DNA of 32,100 nt from Trileptium ribeirensis (GCA_030248225.1 JASANE010011901.1:1-32100), one strand, 5' to 3'. Shown: positions 10,151 through 19,627, numbered from the stretch's first letter. Made by a program: numbers and translations. Notes: generated by a model not told the origin, from the letters alone.

Positions 10151-11250
10151 AGTGCTACGCTCTGCATTGTGTCGTATTGTATGTAATATTTGTATACAAA
10201 TTGGGGAAAAACAGCTTTAGGTGGGAAAATTTGGCGACAAATTTTTTGTGAGCGAGGGGGAAATGTGACAAGGTACCATTACGTCCATCGATTCAATAAT
10301 TCGATTCTTCAGCTAACTCAGAGGCCCCCCGCATCCGATGGGTCGATTCGAATGTTGCATATGAAAGTCTTGTTCATAATATTCGTGTTTATGATGCAGT
10401 TACAGTGTGTATATTTATCTACTACACGTGAAAAAAAGTATATGTATTTGTATTGGTGCTTGGATTATACGTATTGTTTATTTGTTTGTTTGTTTATGCA
10501 CACATATTGTTTACTACAAGCTGTGTGAGTGAAAATAGAGGAAATGTATGTTGTGTTTGCGTTTTATCATTCGTGCATTCTCTGTGGGTTGTATGTATAC
10601 TATACTTTGATGTAACAAGTGTTTCGGGTACGTTGTTTTGAAATGATGAATAGAATATTGTGCAAAAATTATTGTTTGATTTGACTCAAAATGGGTAGGG
10701 GAGATTACCCATGTATTTACGGATTTTGATACTATTTTATTTCGGGCGCAGTACAGATTATCCAAAATAAATTTGGTACCTTTTGATCCAGTACTTAAGA
10801 AATTATGGAGCATCCCCCATGTCAGCTTTTAACATTTCAAACAGTTAAATTGTTAAAAATTATGAAACTTTAGGAGCGTACCTAAGACCTTGGAAATAGT
10901 TAAAATTAAGAGAGTTTTGAAGGATATTTTGTGTGTTATGGCCTGTTGTATTGTCGTTTATATGTTGTGAGTATTAGCAATGAGTGCCTTATGTATTGAC
11001 ACCTAATTAGCGGATATGTGTGTATATGTGCTGAATCCGCGTCTAAATTTCGGAAAAATGTTTTGAGTTAACAATTCGACGAATTTCATAAAAAGTCTTT
11101 CTCTAGAACAAAAATTAAAACTTAAGTTAGGGAGCGGATTTAGAAATTCCAGGAACTCGTGGCTTCTCTGGCAACGATTATATTAAAATCTTAGGAGTTA
11201 GAGAGGTTTCAGAACTAGGTTTAATTTAGTTCCAGGGAATTGGGGCGAGA
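10151..11250. other. TG/TA-rich stretch, no supported gene
   Basis: Frames at 10190-10528 and 10453-10641 encode hydrophobic Cys/Leu/Val/Tyr-rich peptides in TGT/TAT-rich DNA and look composition-driven. The minus frame 10514-10813 is unrecognised. Confidence 0.4.
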
Positions 11251-11256
11251 AAAGTT

Positions 11257-11297
11257 TATTTAAACCCTTGCGCAGCGAGTTTAAGCAATTCAGTTCC
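11257..11297 (+). promoter_or_regulatory. Possible TATA plus initiator core promoter
   Basis: TATTTAAA at 11257-11264 is followed by TCAGTT at 11290-11295, putting an initiator A 35 bp downstream. That is slightly longer than the usual spacing. GACGCGTG follows at about +27, near where a downstream promoter element would sit. The arrangement resembles metazoan or LTR core promoters, but no coding frame follows. Confidence 0.2.
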
Positions 11298-12160
11298 AAT
11301 CGGTGCTCAAACACTTTGACGCGTGCAACAATCTTTACAATCGTAGCGTATTCAGCATATCCTGTGAGTAGTATAAGTGTGCGTTTATATGTGTATTTCT
11401 ATAGATTATAAGTGTTATAATAAATTATCGGGTGAACAATTAATTTACTAATCGAAATTTATCCGACTGTGGTTTCCGTAAGCATAGGTAGCGTCGATGC
11501 GAGCCTCGATCTTGACAATTAAAAGAGTGTGATCTAACGTGGATAATACGTACCCCAGAACCACGTAGGTTACAGAGCGTCTATGATCAAAACAATACCA
11601 GTGATACTGAAAAATGCTTAAATGCTTTTTTGAGCCCGGAGATTCGTCACGTTTGTCGTAAATGTTAGTCATGGAAAATATTATATGTGATTATAGATTA
11701 TGAATACACAAATCAGTTGTGTGAGAAAACGCGCTCACGCTTTATGCATAACAACAATGAAACGAGAATGCGTGAACATCAAGTGTGAATCAAAATTTCA
11801 CTAAACTCAAGTTAAAGTAAAAACTCTTGCTTAGGGTCGAAAAAAACCGACACGGTAGCCAAAATTTGGATTTCGCTGTGTATAAAGAATATCACGTAGT
11901 TACCGTTGTGTTTACTCTAGTCATAACAATCATTAATTGTTCCTCTGCTGCTGCCTAATCTTTGAGTAAACTAAACGACTGCTGCAGCAATCTTTATGAT
12001 TTTTTCAATGGTTGAACTAACTAGAAATACGCAAGGGCTACAATATAAAGGCTGATCCAAATAGTCTGTTCAAAAGGGTTTTGTAACGTTTCGCTGGCTC
12101 TAACCGCGAAATTCGGGCAGCTAGATTTATGTGTTTTATTTCTGTCACGTTGGTTCGTTG
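11298..12160. other. No gene seen
   Basis: AT-rich DNA. One 74-codon minus frame (11448-11672) is unrecognised. Confidence 0.4.
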
Positions 12161-12240
12161 ATTGCTGTGTGGCCGAATGGTCTAGCGTGCTGTCCTGACC
12201 TAATAGTACACAAGATAATGGTTTAACTCACACCGGCAAC
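12161..12240 (+). mobile_element. Weak tRNA-like block, possible decayed SINE head
   Basis: TGTGGCCGAATGGTCTAGCG resembles a tRNA D-arm with Pol III box A. A degenerate box B (GGTTTAACTCACACC) follows about 45 bp later. TTGCTG and CGGCAA at the two ends could form most of an acceptor stem. The T-arm does not pair, so this is not a working tRNA gene. It resembles the head of the better-preserved SINE at 17677-17942, but no target duplication was found. Confidence 0.3.
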
Positions 12241-13181
12241 TTAATTTATGTTTACATTTGGAGCCGTTTTATTGCAAGCGAATAAGTGATGCTTGTAATA
12301 AAATCATTATGGGACTATAACTGGGCAGTAAGTAAGTATGATTGAAGTCCTTGCTATGTCGTTTATTCTATTGATGTGAAATGTTAAACGACGAATTTTA
12401 TATGCAATATGCGAGACTATGTAGGTTCACAAATATTAACGAGCAGAACTGTGGAAACATAGATCACATAAAAACAGGCTTCAAGTTGAACATACGACAC
12501 CAAAATTGTATAAACAATATAGAACATCTAACTAGGCTTCCGTAAACACGTAAATGAATCTATATATGATTCATTTTGTCATTACGTCATAGTTTGTATA
12601 TACAAACCATGCTATTTTTCACATGTCTAGTCTCCTATGTCACCTGTATGGGCCGGACATAGCTGATATTTTTAGGTTGGACAGAATATAAAAGTTGTAT
12701 TTTGCAGGGATCGGGCATGACTGCGTTACATTTTGTTACCTATTTATAGCGATTCGTGCAAGTTAAAAGACTTAAAGTTTTGTAGTTAGCCGAAAATTTT
12801 ATTATTGCGTTCTCGTTCTAATTCTATATTTTTGTGACAACTATATAAGCTGTGAATAGTCGGTCTGATTATTGGTACAAGCGTCCGATACACATGCCGG
12901 CGACCGATAGTATTAGCTTATATATTTAATAGAAGTTCATTTCTATTATTATTAGGAGAAGTCTGGGTGTCCAAACTAAAATCCCGGGTGTTCAAAATGG
13001 GAGCCTGGACTTCATGTGAATCGTGTATAGTAAAAATAAATAACCATCTGCTGCGTACTTCTAGATCAATTTTCTTGGTTTTGCATTAGTTACATTTCTT
13101 AAGATAAAAAGATGATTTTGCGGTATTAAGGTGGAAAATAAATTCTACGTAACTTTCAAAATACGTATACCTGGGTAATCG
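12241..13181. other. No gene seen
   Basis: AT-rich, with no frame of note. The TTATTAT/TATATTTAA tracts are composition features. Confidence 0.4.
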
Positions 13182-13231
13182 ACTGCTGTCCCGGGTACCC
13201 GACGTCGGATACAGGGTACCCTAGTAGCAGT
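13182..13231. other. 50-bp imperfect hairpin
   Basis: ACTGCTGTCCCGGGTACCC pairs with GGGTACCCTAGTAGCAGT around a 13-nt loop. The outer ACTGCT/AGCAGT and inner GGTACCC/GGGTACC parts are perfect, and the middle has mismatches. The GC-rich stem stands out in AT-rich DNA. It may be a short foldback element or end fragment. Confidence 0.55.
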
Positions 13232-13429
13232 GCTTAAGGTTAGTATCTACTGTTATGTTGTAAACGAAAGCTATTCATTATAATTTTTTTGCATATCGCT
13301 TGCCGATGCAAGTCAGTAAAACTCGCGTTTGGCGGCATAAGCTACACTGTTGGAAAAATACAGAAACTTTTCAAAATGCAGCGCATACGATCATGATATC
13401 ATAAAACACTGTACAAACTTTTGTTACAT

Positions 13430-13492
13430 GTTATTGAGTACTGATATAACGTTACTGAGTGCTAATGAAATGTTACTGAGTACTGATCTTTG
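13430..13492 (+). repeat. 21-bp tandem repeat, three copies
   Basis: Units start at 13430, 13451 and 13472, each beginning GTTAYTGAGTRCTRAT. They lie directly upstream of the ~410-bp duplication. Confidence 0.75.
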
Positions 13493-14480
13493 CAGACTAA
13501 TTTATATAAGTGGAAAGTTGTAAGTTGGGTTGGACCATGGGCGTCGCAAGCTCTTCAAAAGTGGGGGAGGGGTGGGGGCAGCAAAAAAGTGGGTGCAGCA
13601 AAACAAGGGGAGGGTTCAAAACAATCATTCTGTTGTAATCCTGTCAGTTAATTTTTCCACGAAAGTGGGGGAGACCCTCTTTGTCGACGCCCCTGCTTTG
13701 TACATTGAGACGGGATGCAGGTATAGCGGCAACAGCTTCACATGGTTAGCTGTATACGTGCTCAAGGAATGAGGTCCCAGCGGGTACCCAGGACCTCGGC
13801 GAGGGGGGATTACGGAGACGAAAAGTTCGGGGCATGCGGCGGCGCCGCGGGGCATTCGACGATCTGTCAGGGGGGTCGGCGCTTCGCACTGAGAGGGTTT
13901 GGCGAGCCTCAGGGTGGTAACCCACTACCCCTCATTAAATAAGTATGTTTAGTAATGATGCCGATAACACGATACAAATGCGCAAATCTCAACTAAAGTA
14001 TGATTCTGCTAATCCCCTGTCAAAGACGCTTTATAAATCACTACCAATAATACTGATCTTCATGTACAAATTTATAACTGGAAAGCTGTACATACCGTTG
14101 GACACCAGGACAAGCTGCAGGTGTAGCAGCAACAGCTTGAAATGCACAGCTGCATACATGCTCAAGACCCGAGGTTGAAGTGCGGGTAGCCGCGACCTCA
14201 AGGGGGGTTGGAGCCTTCGGCCTGCCAGGGAATTATCTGGTCAGCGGGGAGTGCAGCAACTTCGGCTGATTGGTCTGTACCCGTCAAAGGGGTCGACGCT
14301 TCGCGCCGAGGAGGTCCAACCCTCAGGGGATAATCGCCTACCCCCATGACCGTGTATGGCTGTTGTGATGTCTGTGACAAATGCGCGCAATGTCAACTTA
14401 AGTATGGTCCACCACCAAATGTCAAAAAACTGTAAAACATCTCCGGAAAAAATGCTACACTAAATTATTAGTATTGATAC
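13481..14480 (+). repeat. Diverged tandem duplication, ~400-417-bp period
   Basis: Several blocks recur in the same order: TACTGATCTT (13481 and 14051), GCAGGTRTAGCRGCAACAGC (13717 and 14117, 400 bp apart), GTCGRCGCTTCGC (13875 and 14292, 417 bp apart), CCTCAGGG with a following CTACCCC, and ACAAATGCGC.. then AAGTATG. Copy 1 is longer because of an insertion (13536-13695). The GC-rich middle of the unit contrasts with its AT-rich flanks. Frames inside (13530-13942, 13945-14178) are unrecognised. Confidence 0.6.
13536..13695 (+). mobile_element. ~160-bp MITE-like insertion with short terminal inverted repeats
   Basis: The left end CATGGGCGTCGCAAG matches the reverse complement of the right end, CTTTGTCGACGCCCCTG, apart from a few mismatches or gaps. 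The interior is G-rich (GTGGGGGAGGGGTGGGGG). The segment is absent from the second copy of the surrounding duplication, which acts as an approximate empty site. The exact target duplication is unclear; TTGTA lies close to both sides. Confidence 0.45.
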
Positions 14481-14989
14481 AGTCGTCCTTAAAAATTAAC
14501 TAAATTTTTTCTGATTTTTTGCCAATTTATCAACGATTTCTGAAAAGTCCAAATCTTGCGAATTTCCCCTGATTTGTGCCTATTTCTCCCAATTTTAGTT
14601 ATTTTCCGTTGATTTTTGCGTACCTGTTTTTTGCGCGAAAGAGAGGCGATGCGGAACCTCAGGTTAGTTCCCAGTGGAGATCGGTATTGTCCCGAGGAGC
14701 GGTGGTCCGAGATCCAAAGGGAATAAAATCTTATCTTCAATACCAGCTTGTATGCCTACAGCTTATGATGTCAGCATGTATGCGTCCTTGCTCGATCAGA
14801 TCAGAATCCATTGCAATCAGTATTCAGCATGCATACTTCCTCGCTCTTCGATGTGAGTGAGTCGTAAGATCGTGGCACTATTTAAATTAATTATTGCATT
14901 AACCAAATTACCTCCAGGTACAACGCGTAAACGATAGTGATGTTACTACGTTTGACCCATACGCAGTCTTTTTCAACACAAGTTTACAG
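14481..14989. other. No supported gene; intron-like
   Basis: T-rich around 14500-14640, then mixed. A 94-codon plus frame at 14576-14860 is unrecognised. The last ~30 bp (CAGTCTTTTTC ... TTTACAG) form a plausible 3' splice site for the next feature. Confidence 0.4.
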
Positions 14990-15214
14990 ATGATAAATGC
15001 TGCTGCTACCCAGCGGCACTATGAACTCAAATATTCCAAAAAATTGTTTCAGGACCGAAGTTCGTCTACAAATCAAGTAGCTGTCATACAGAAAAATTAC
15101 AAAAATCATCGCTGCAGTTCTTTTGGAATGCGATGCATCAACCACAAAATACGGGTTCAATATATCATCTGTCAACGAACTATGAAACGCCTGAACAAAT
15201 ATTACCCTAGTTAG
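14990..15214 (+). CDS. Possible exon with IQ-like calmodulin-binding motif
   Basis: A frame of 74 codons starts immediately after a good acceptor (pyrimidine run, TTTACAG) and ends at TAG 15212-15214. It is rich in basic residues and contains VAVIQKNYKNHR, an IQ-like motif (the canonical form is IQxxxRGxxxR; the central Arg-Gly is replaced). It is preceded by RHYELKYSKKLF, reminiscent of the repeated IQ linkers of CAMTA-type and other IQ proteins. That family guess is inference from memory. A minus frame covers the same span, but its composition looks less protein-like. If real, this is a terminal or internal exon of a gene whose other exons lie outside the window. Confidence 0.3.
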   Translation: MINAAATQRHYELKYSKKLFQDRSSSTNQVAVIQKNYKNHRCSSFGMRCINHKIRVQYIICQRTMKRLNKYYPS

Positions 15215-15652
15215 GTGCACAGATATTTTCTTGGCAGTTATTGTAGTAAAAATTTCAATCTGCTATCTTAATTCTTCATCACTAAATGGCTAAAAAGTTG
15301 ATGTGTTAATAAACACAAGTTGAAGATCTATTTCTAGCTATTAAATATTACGCATTGTATCGACCAAACTTTAGGTTCCTATTTCCGTTTTTTAATGTCA
15401 TCTCTTTATAGCATGTTAAAAATAGTTATGCGCGTAAAATCCGCTGTATTAATTTTGTAAAGCTTTTTTAGTTAATAATTTGACGTTGTCATAACGTCAA
15501 TTAGAGCTGTAAGTTGCACTGGAAAATTACTTGTTATCGAAATTGATAGGGTTATAAAATCTCATCGCCAAGGTGCATCGGTCTATTAACCATATTTAGA
15601 CAAACAAGAAAGGATACTACCGAAAATATTCTGGCTAGTATAAAATTATCGA
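15215..15652. other. No gene seen
   Basis: AT-rich intergenic or intronic DNA with a short TGACGTTGTCATAACGTCA inverted repeat near 15481. Confidence 0.4.
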
Positions 15653-15810
15653 GCCCATGCCAACTATGGGTCGGACGTTATAACGTTAGAAAAAGAACAA
15701 CTTAGAGCGGGAGGCTCGGGAGCGGCAGCCCCCCGACTTAGGCTTAGGCTTAGTACATGGCTCACATAGGTACCTTAGCTTAGGCTAAGACTAAGGCTTA
15801 GGCTTAGTAT
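15653..15810 (+). repeat. Left copy of a ~150-bp inverted repeat carrying TTAGGC motifs
   Basis: The sequence runs from GCCCATGCCAACTATGGG through GGACGTTATAACG, ACAACTTAGAGC, a GC-rich GCAGCCCCCCG block and (TTAGGC)n-like repeats (15737 onward and again near 15793). The same blocks appear in the same order, reverse-complemented, at 17431-17573. Similarity is clear by eye but diverged. Confidence 0.6.
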
Positions 15811-16182
15811 ATCGAGGACGGTATGGCATGCATTAGACCTCGGCCACTGAAGTTGCCATTGTTCAAATTAGCAATGATGAATAACGATGAAGTGACGGGT
15901 TATAGAATTTCATAACGTGAAACTGTTGCCAACGCATACCAATCGTAGCGCTGAGTGTAATTAATTTCAATACATTTGAAAACGGACTACGGATATGGCT
16001 ACAGATCGCCCTTAACAGATGTCGCTAATCGCACAGGGCACAACTCTTTCTTAATAAAATCCTGAGCAGTTGCCAACTTCACATTTATGCCTTCTTATAT
16101 TATGTGATTCCCATTTTAGCAATCTATACAGAAGAATAACGTCGATTTCATTTATCATGAGTAAGTTATATTTGTCATTACT

Positions 16183-16464
16183 TTATTTAGAAGACTTGTT
16201 CAAAATTACCAGCGCAGTTGATTGTAGTAGATTTACAAGGGAAATTATTGAAACACCACACCAGAATCCCAATATCGCACCGAGCTTTGCAACCAATGCG
16301 GTTGTTGTAAATGGAAAATATTCGGTCACAGTCATCGTATTTGCGACTTCGTAATAGCTCATTTTGAATTCCGGAAAGCCATTTGCCTTTGATGATCGCA
16401 CTAGTTCACCATGAGTGACTGTAACGCCGTATACATCTTGCGAACACGGATACCCACATTTAGC
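16183..16464 (-). CDS. Last exon of a DEG/ENaC-family sodium channel (end of ectodomain, TM2)
   Basis: Reading the minus strand from 16464 gives KCGYPCSQDVYGVTV, like the last Cys-rich block (CxxPCxxxxY) of degenerin/epithelial Na+ channel ectodomains. About 50 residues later comes LVAKLGAILGFWCGVSIISLVNLL, which fits the TM2 helix with its G-x-S selectivity-filter triplet (GVS). The pre-TM2 stretch EFKMSYYEVANTMTV also fits. Translation ends about 15 residues later at TAA (16183-16185), which overlaps an AATAAA-like signal. The 5' edge is a plausible acceptor (GTTGTTAG followed by the exon). These channels are trimeric, amiloride-sensitive or peptide/acid-gated Na+ channels of the plasma membrane. 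The usual acidic residue after the filter is Asn here. The family call is firm; whether the gene is intact is unknown. Confidence 0.6.
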   Translation of the reverse strand, partial: AKCGYPCSQDVYGVTVTHGELVRSSKANGFPEFKMSYYEVANTMTVTEYFPFTTTALVAKLGAILGFWCGVSIISLVNLLQSTALVILNKSSK

Positions 16465-16622
16465 CTAACAACGGTGAATACCACTCGTCAACAACCCCTT
16501 CTGTCGTGCAATTATGATACAATGTTGGCGTGGTCTTGTATATGAACACAGCGTTCGATTGTCGCTTCCGTTAACCCCGGGAACGTAAACCCCACAGGTT
16601 GTGAATTTGTAGCAAACCTCTA
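16465..16622 (-). pseudogene. Upstream coding-like segment of the DEG/ENaC fragment, frame disrupted
   Basis: Directly upstream on the minus strand, coding-like peptides appear in more than one frame: CYKFTTCGVYVPG from a candidate acceptor (TTTTTAG near 16622), then, in another frame, TLYHNCTTEGVVDEWYSP just before the TM2 exon. Joining the second of these to the TM2 exon needs a frameshift or a small intron. Both fit the Cys-rich ectodomain in character. Possible causes are pseudogenisation or uncorrected indels; I cannot tell which. Confidence 0.35.
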
Positions 16623-16980
16623 AAAACTACATATATAGTATTACATGTTTACACAACAGCGCTGGGTTGCCAACTGCTGCCCATTTTCATAATATGTCTG
16701 GTATACATCAATCAGAATGAAATAGTTTATATGCGGTCACTATTCACATACATTTTTGTTGAAGAAATTTGATCTATATAAATCATTAATTAAGGTATCT
16801 ACAACATGATAGACAGTATATTACCAATACAATAGTTGCCTTAAATCCGTCTAACTACACGTCATACAAAATTACAATTTGAGATTGATTTGAAAATGCT
16901 GGACTTTTAAAATTCTAGTAGTAGCATATATTCAAGCTGACTAACATTCTATCTGCAATAGTTATTCTAAACCCATAGGT
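16623..16980. other. AT-rich, no gene seen
   Basis: Intron-like or intergenic sequence upstream of the channel fragment. No further exon was recognised. Confidence 0.4.
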
Positions 16981-17060
16981 GTCGACGGTCCGTTGGCTTA
17001 GGGGTAGTAGCCGGTCGGCGGGGAGACGTAATCCTCAGGGGCAGTCCGCCCTCACCCCTG
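16981..17060 (+). repeat. GC-rich block related to the 13.9/14.3-kb duplication
   Basis: Starts GTCGACG and contains ATCCTCAGGGGC followed by CCGCCCTCACCCC, in the same order as GTCGACGCTTCGC, ACCCTCAGGGG and CGCCTACCCCC at 14292-14346. It may be a dispersed third copy of the same family. Similarity is short. Confidence 0.35.
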
Positions 17061-17430
17061 CCCCTCCCAACCTCTGAGGACCTCCTTCATTTTCGCCAAT
17101 TTCGGAAGGCGGGTTAACTCCGCCTACTCCACTATCTACGACTATACCGAAATTCGTCAAACCTCACGAGAAATAACGTTGGAAAATTTGAACTTTCGAA
17201 ATTCTAATACTTGTCATATAAGCTATGAGCAATAGTTAATACAATAAATCCTTCCAATCATTTAGAATATAAAATTAAGAAAATTCGTTGTTAACTGAAT
17301 CTCTACTTTATTATTCCGGTAGGTCAGATTCTTAGAGTTTTAAGGTTATTCAGAAAAATCAGTAAATAAAACTGTAGGCCAATGCAACTTTTAGGACGAA
17401 ATCGAAATGGATGCTGTGCCGTTCACGATA

Positions 17431-17573
17431 TACTAAGCCTAAATCTTAGCTGCCTATATCAGCCATATGCTAAGCCTAACCCTACGTTGGGGGCCGCCTT
17501 CCCCCGAAATCACTGCTCTAAGTTGTTATATGGCCTATCGATATAACATCCGGCCCGTAAACGTAACATGGGC
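17431..17573 (-). repeat. Right copy of the ~150-bp inverted repeat
   Basis: The reverse complement begins GCCCATGTTACG at 17573, then passes through GGATGTTATATCGATAG, ACAACTTAGAGC, a GGCGGCCCCC block and TTAGGCTTAG. It matches the blocks of 15653-15810 in order. With the left copy it bounds 1,921 bp containing the channel fragment. Confidence 0.6.
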
Positions 17574-17878
17574 CAAACTGTGAATTCACTGTTTGTATTT
17601 TATCCTTCTGTATAAAATGTATGAAATAGCGGACGCTTTGTCATAAAGAATTTGGCTTGAGCTAAACACCCTCTAAGATAAGATAAAGATGCAGTTGGCA
17701 CTAAGTAAAATCCGGGTTGTTATGCCGAAGCATTGTGTGGAGGCTGGCCATGATGATTGTCCATTAGACCACCCATCATCTTATCCGCCTAGACCAAAGT
17801 CTAGTACCTGTTTAACGCATAGGTACTGCCAAGCAATTGTGGCTGAGTCCCTTCCCCAAGGAGATTAGCGCGACCACT

Positions 17879-17889
17879 GGATTCGAACT
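17879..17889 (-). promoter_or_regulatory. Pol III box B of the SINE
   Basis: The minus-strand sequence AGTTCGAATCC fits box B (GWTCRANNC). It lies 33 bp from box A, a normal spacing. Confidence 0.75.
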
Positions 17890-17922
17890 CCCGACTTCAC
17901 GATTATGAAGCAGGCGCTCTAA

Positions 17923-17933
17923 CCACTCGGCCA
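17923..17933 (-). promoter_or_regulatory. Pol III box A of the SINE
   Basis: The minus-strand sequence TGGCCGAGTGG fits the box A consensus TRGYNNANNGG. Confidence 0.75.
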
Positions 17934-18249
17934 CGCCGCCACAAACACCCTCTAACAATGGCTAATGTAGTTTAGGCGCATAGAAATTTTTCACACATGC
18001 CCCATTTTTCACACATGCTGGCAAATATGATTACATTACATAATACTGAGCGCCTGGGTCAGCGAATTTTTAGTTACCGTGATAATCCAACTTTAATTAC
18101 TGTCACTTAAAAACAAAAATAACAATAAACAAAACACAACTGGAACCCTAACAATGTAATAACAGTGGATAAACTAATCGCCACAAAATATAATTCAGAA
18201 AAGCATGGTGGAAAATCATTTTGAACCCTTGGTGTCATACCTACATCTA

Positions 18250-18665
18250 AGAAACAGCTAAATGTACTAAAACGCACAACTAAAGGATCATATCTCCGTG
18301 GCCAAATATTACGACGGCATATCTTTCTTTTTATAAAGGTATAGATCTGGTATAAAAATTACGCATTTTCCTGAATTTAGTCCACTAAAGGTCGTACGGT
18401 TGTTGGCTACTCTAGTATTTTAAAGGTTTGAAAAAAGTTTTAAAAGTTCATAGAGGTTTGAAACCTGCAGCTGAGAAACAGCTGAAGGTACCAAAAGGAA
18501 AAACTGGAGGATCATATTTCTACTGCCAAATTGTATAATGTCTTGTTCTTCGTTTTTATAAAGCTATAAACTTGGCATAAAATTAGGCACCTTCACAATT
18601 TAGTGCACTAATGCTTCAACGGTTGTTCGGAATATATACTACGCTAGTATTATAGAAGTTTGACG
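18250..18665 (+). repeat. Diverged direct duplication, ~224-bp period
   Basis: AGAAACAGCT begins both copies (18250 and 18474). Shared blocks then follow in order: GGATCATAT, CTGCCAAATT-like, TTTTTATAAAG, TGGTATAAA/TGGCATAAA, AATTTAGTSCACTAA, GGTTGTT and CTAGTATT. Divergence is substantial. No coding frame. Confidence 0.6.
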
Positions 18666-18883
18666 TATTTGCTGTATTGTGCATTGATTTTATACGAGTG
18701 ATACCGATTTCTGTGGTGTGCTCGTCATCTGAAGTATCAAATTGTGAGGAAAATTAGCCTAAAAGTTCCAAAATTACATGCAATAACAACAAAAAGTTGT
18801 GGTAATGTTAACCTGACAAGGAATTTTCACCATAATATTGCGTCGTATAAACGGGGATCTAGAAAGAAAGCGATAGTATTCGT
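18666..18883. other. No feature seen
   Basis: AT-rich spacer between the duplication and the minisatellite. Confidence 0.4.
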
Positions 18884-19205
18884 ATGCCATGACGTGACTC
18901 AGTGACATGACTCAATTACATGGCATGACCTGAAATGACATGACTCAGTTACATGGCATGACCTGAAATGACATGACTCTAATGGCATGACTCAATGACA
19001 TGGCATGACCTGAAATGACATAATACAATGATATGACTCAATGACATTACATGACCTGAAATGACATGACTCAATGACATGACTCAGTTACATGGCATGA
19101 CCTGAAATGACATAACTCAATGACATGGCATGAAGTAAAATGACATAACTCGATGACATAACTCAATGACATGGCATGACCTGAAACGACATGACTCAAT
19201 GACAC
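18884..19205 (+). repeat. Composite minisatellite of ATGACATGACTCA / ATGGCATGACCTGAA modules
   Basis: Two short modules, TGACATGACTCAA (13 bp) and TGACATGGCATGACCTGAAA (20 bp), alternate irregularly with single-base variants. About eight copies contain the heptamer TGACTCA exactly; others read TAACTCA or TGACTCT. Variable module order is typical of replication slippage. Confidence 0.8.
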
Positions 19206-19627
19206 TTCAGCTATATCGGTGTCGGTAATAACGAAATTTTCGTAAATTTGGCTTTAAATTGAAAATTTTAGCCTATTATTTTTAATAAGAACGATTTTCG
19301 CAGCAACATGAAAGGAACATTAGGCAGCCGTGAGCAAGCCACGTAATGTCACAAGTGCTGTACATTTTTGAAACAAATGCTCCACTAACTATCAATGTAC
19401 AAAGTAAAGTTGAGAATTTAGGTACTTGGCTCGGCTCGGCTAGACTCCACTCGACACTAGAGCCGAACCGAGCTGCCCCTGCTATAATCGCTGAATAGCC
19501 AAGTCATAGCCTAAGATCTGTCTATAAGAGCCGAGCCTGGTGTATTTTGAAAAGTTGTAGTCGGTTCTTAAGACTCTTTTAAAAAAACAAAAACATACTT
19601 ATTATGTTTCAGTATACTTAAGGTGAA
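19206..19627. other. Spacer with a GCCGAG/CTCGGC-rich patch
   Basis: Around 19428-19470 the sequence is rich in CTCGGCTCGGC and GAGCCGAACCGAG, and AGAGCCGAGCC follows at about 19528. A similar patch (GCCGAGCCGAGTCGG) follows the 113-bp array at about 21228. Confidence 0.4.

Larger units (their letters stand above)
17677..17942 (-). mobile_element. tRNA-derived SINE with 13-bp target-site duplication
   Basis: The minus strand starts with a tRNA-like head (GGCGTGGCCGAGTGGTTAGAG), followed by AGTTCGAATCC and then a ~190-bp unrelated body. It ends in a short TTATC/ATCTT-type tail. AAACACCCTCTAA flanks it exactly on both sides (17664-17676 and 17943-17955), the hallmark of target-primed insertion by LINE machinery. 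The acceptor and T stems do not pair, so this is not a working tRNA gene. The head looks closest to a Ser/Leu-type D-arm. The perfect duplication suggests a fairly young insertion. The SINE family is not identified. Confidence 0.85.

Noticed and set aside
13530..14380. Open frames of 60-80 codons in the duplicated GC-rich block
   Set aside because: They are not conserved between the two copies and lack any recognisable motif.
15736..15752. An interstitial telomere or chromosome-end fusion
   Set aside because: There are only two to three TTAGGC units, embedded in a dispersed repeat that also occurs inverted near 17.4 kb.
16070..16354. A 94-codon plus-strand frame opposite the channel exon
   Set aside because: It is the shadow of the minus-strand DEG/ENaC exon, which has recognisable family motifs.
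17870..17942. A functional tRNA gene on the minus strand
   Set aside because: Box A and box B are good, but the acceptor and T stems do not pair, and a body, tail and target-site duplication show it is a SINE.
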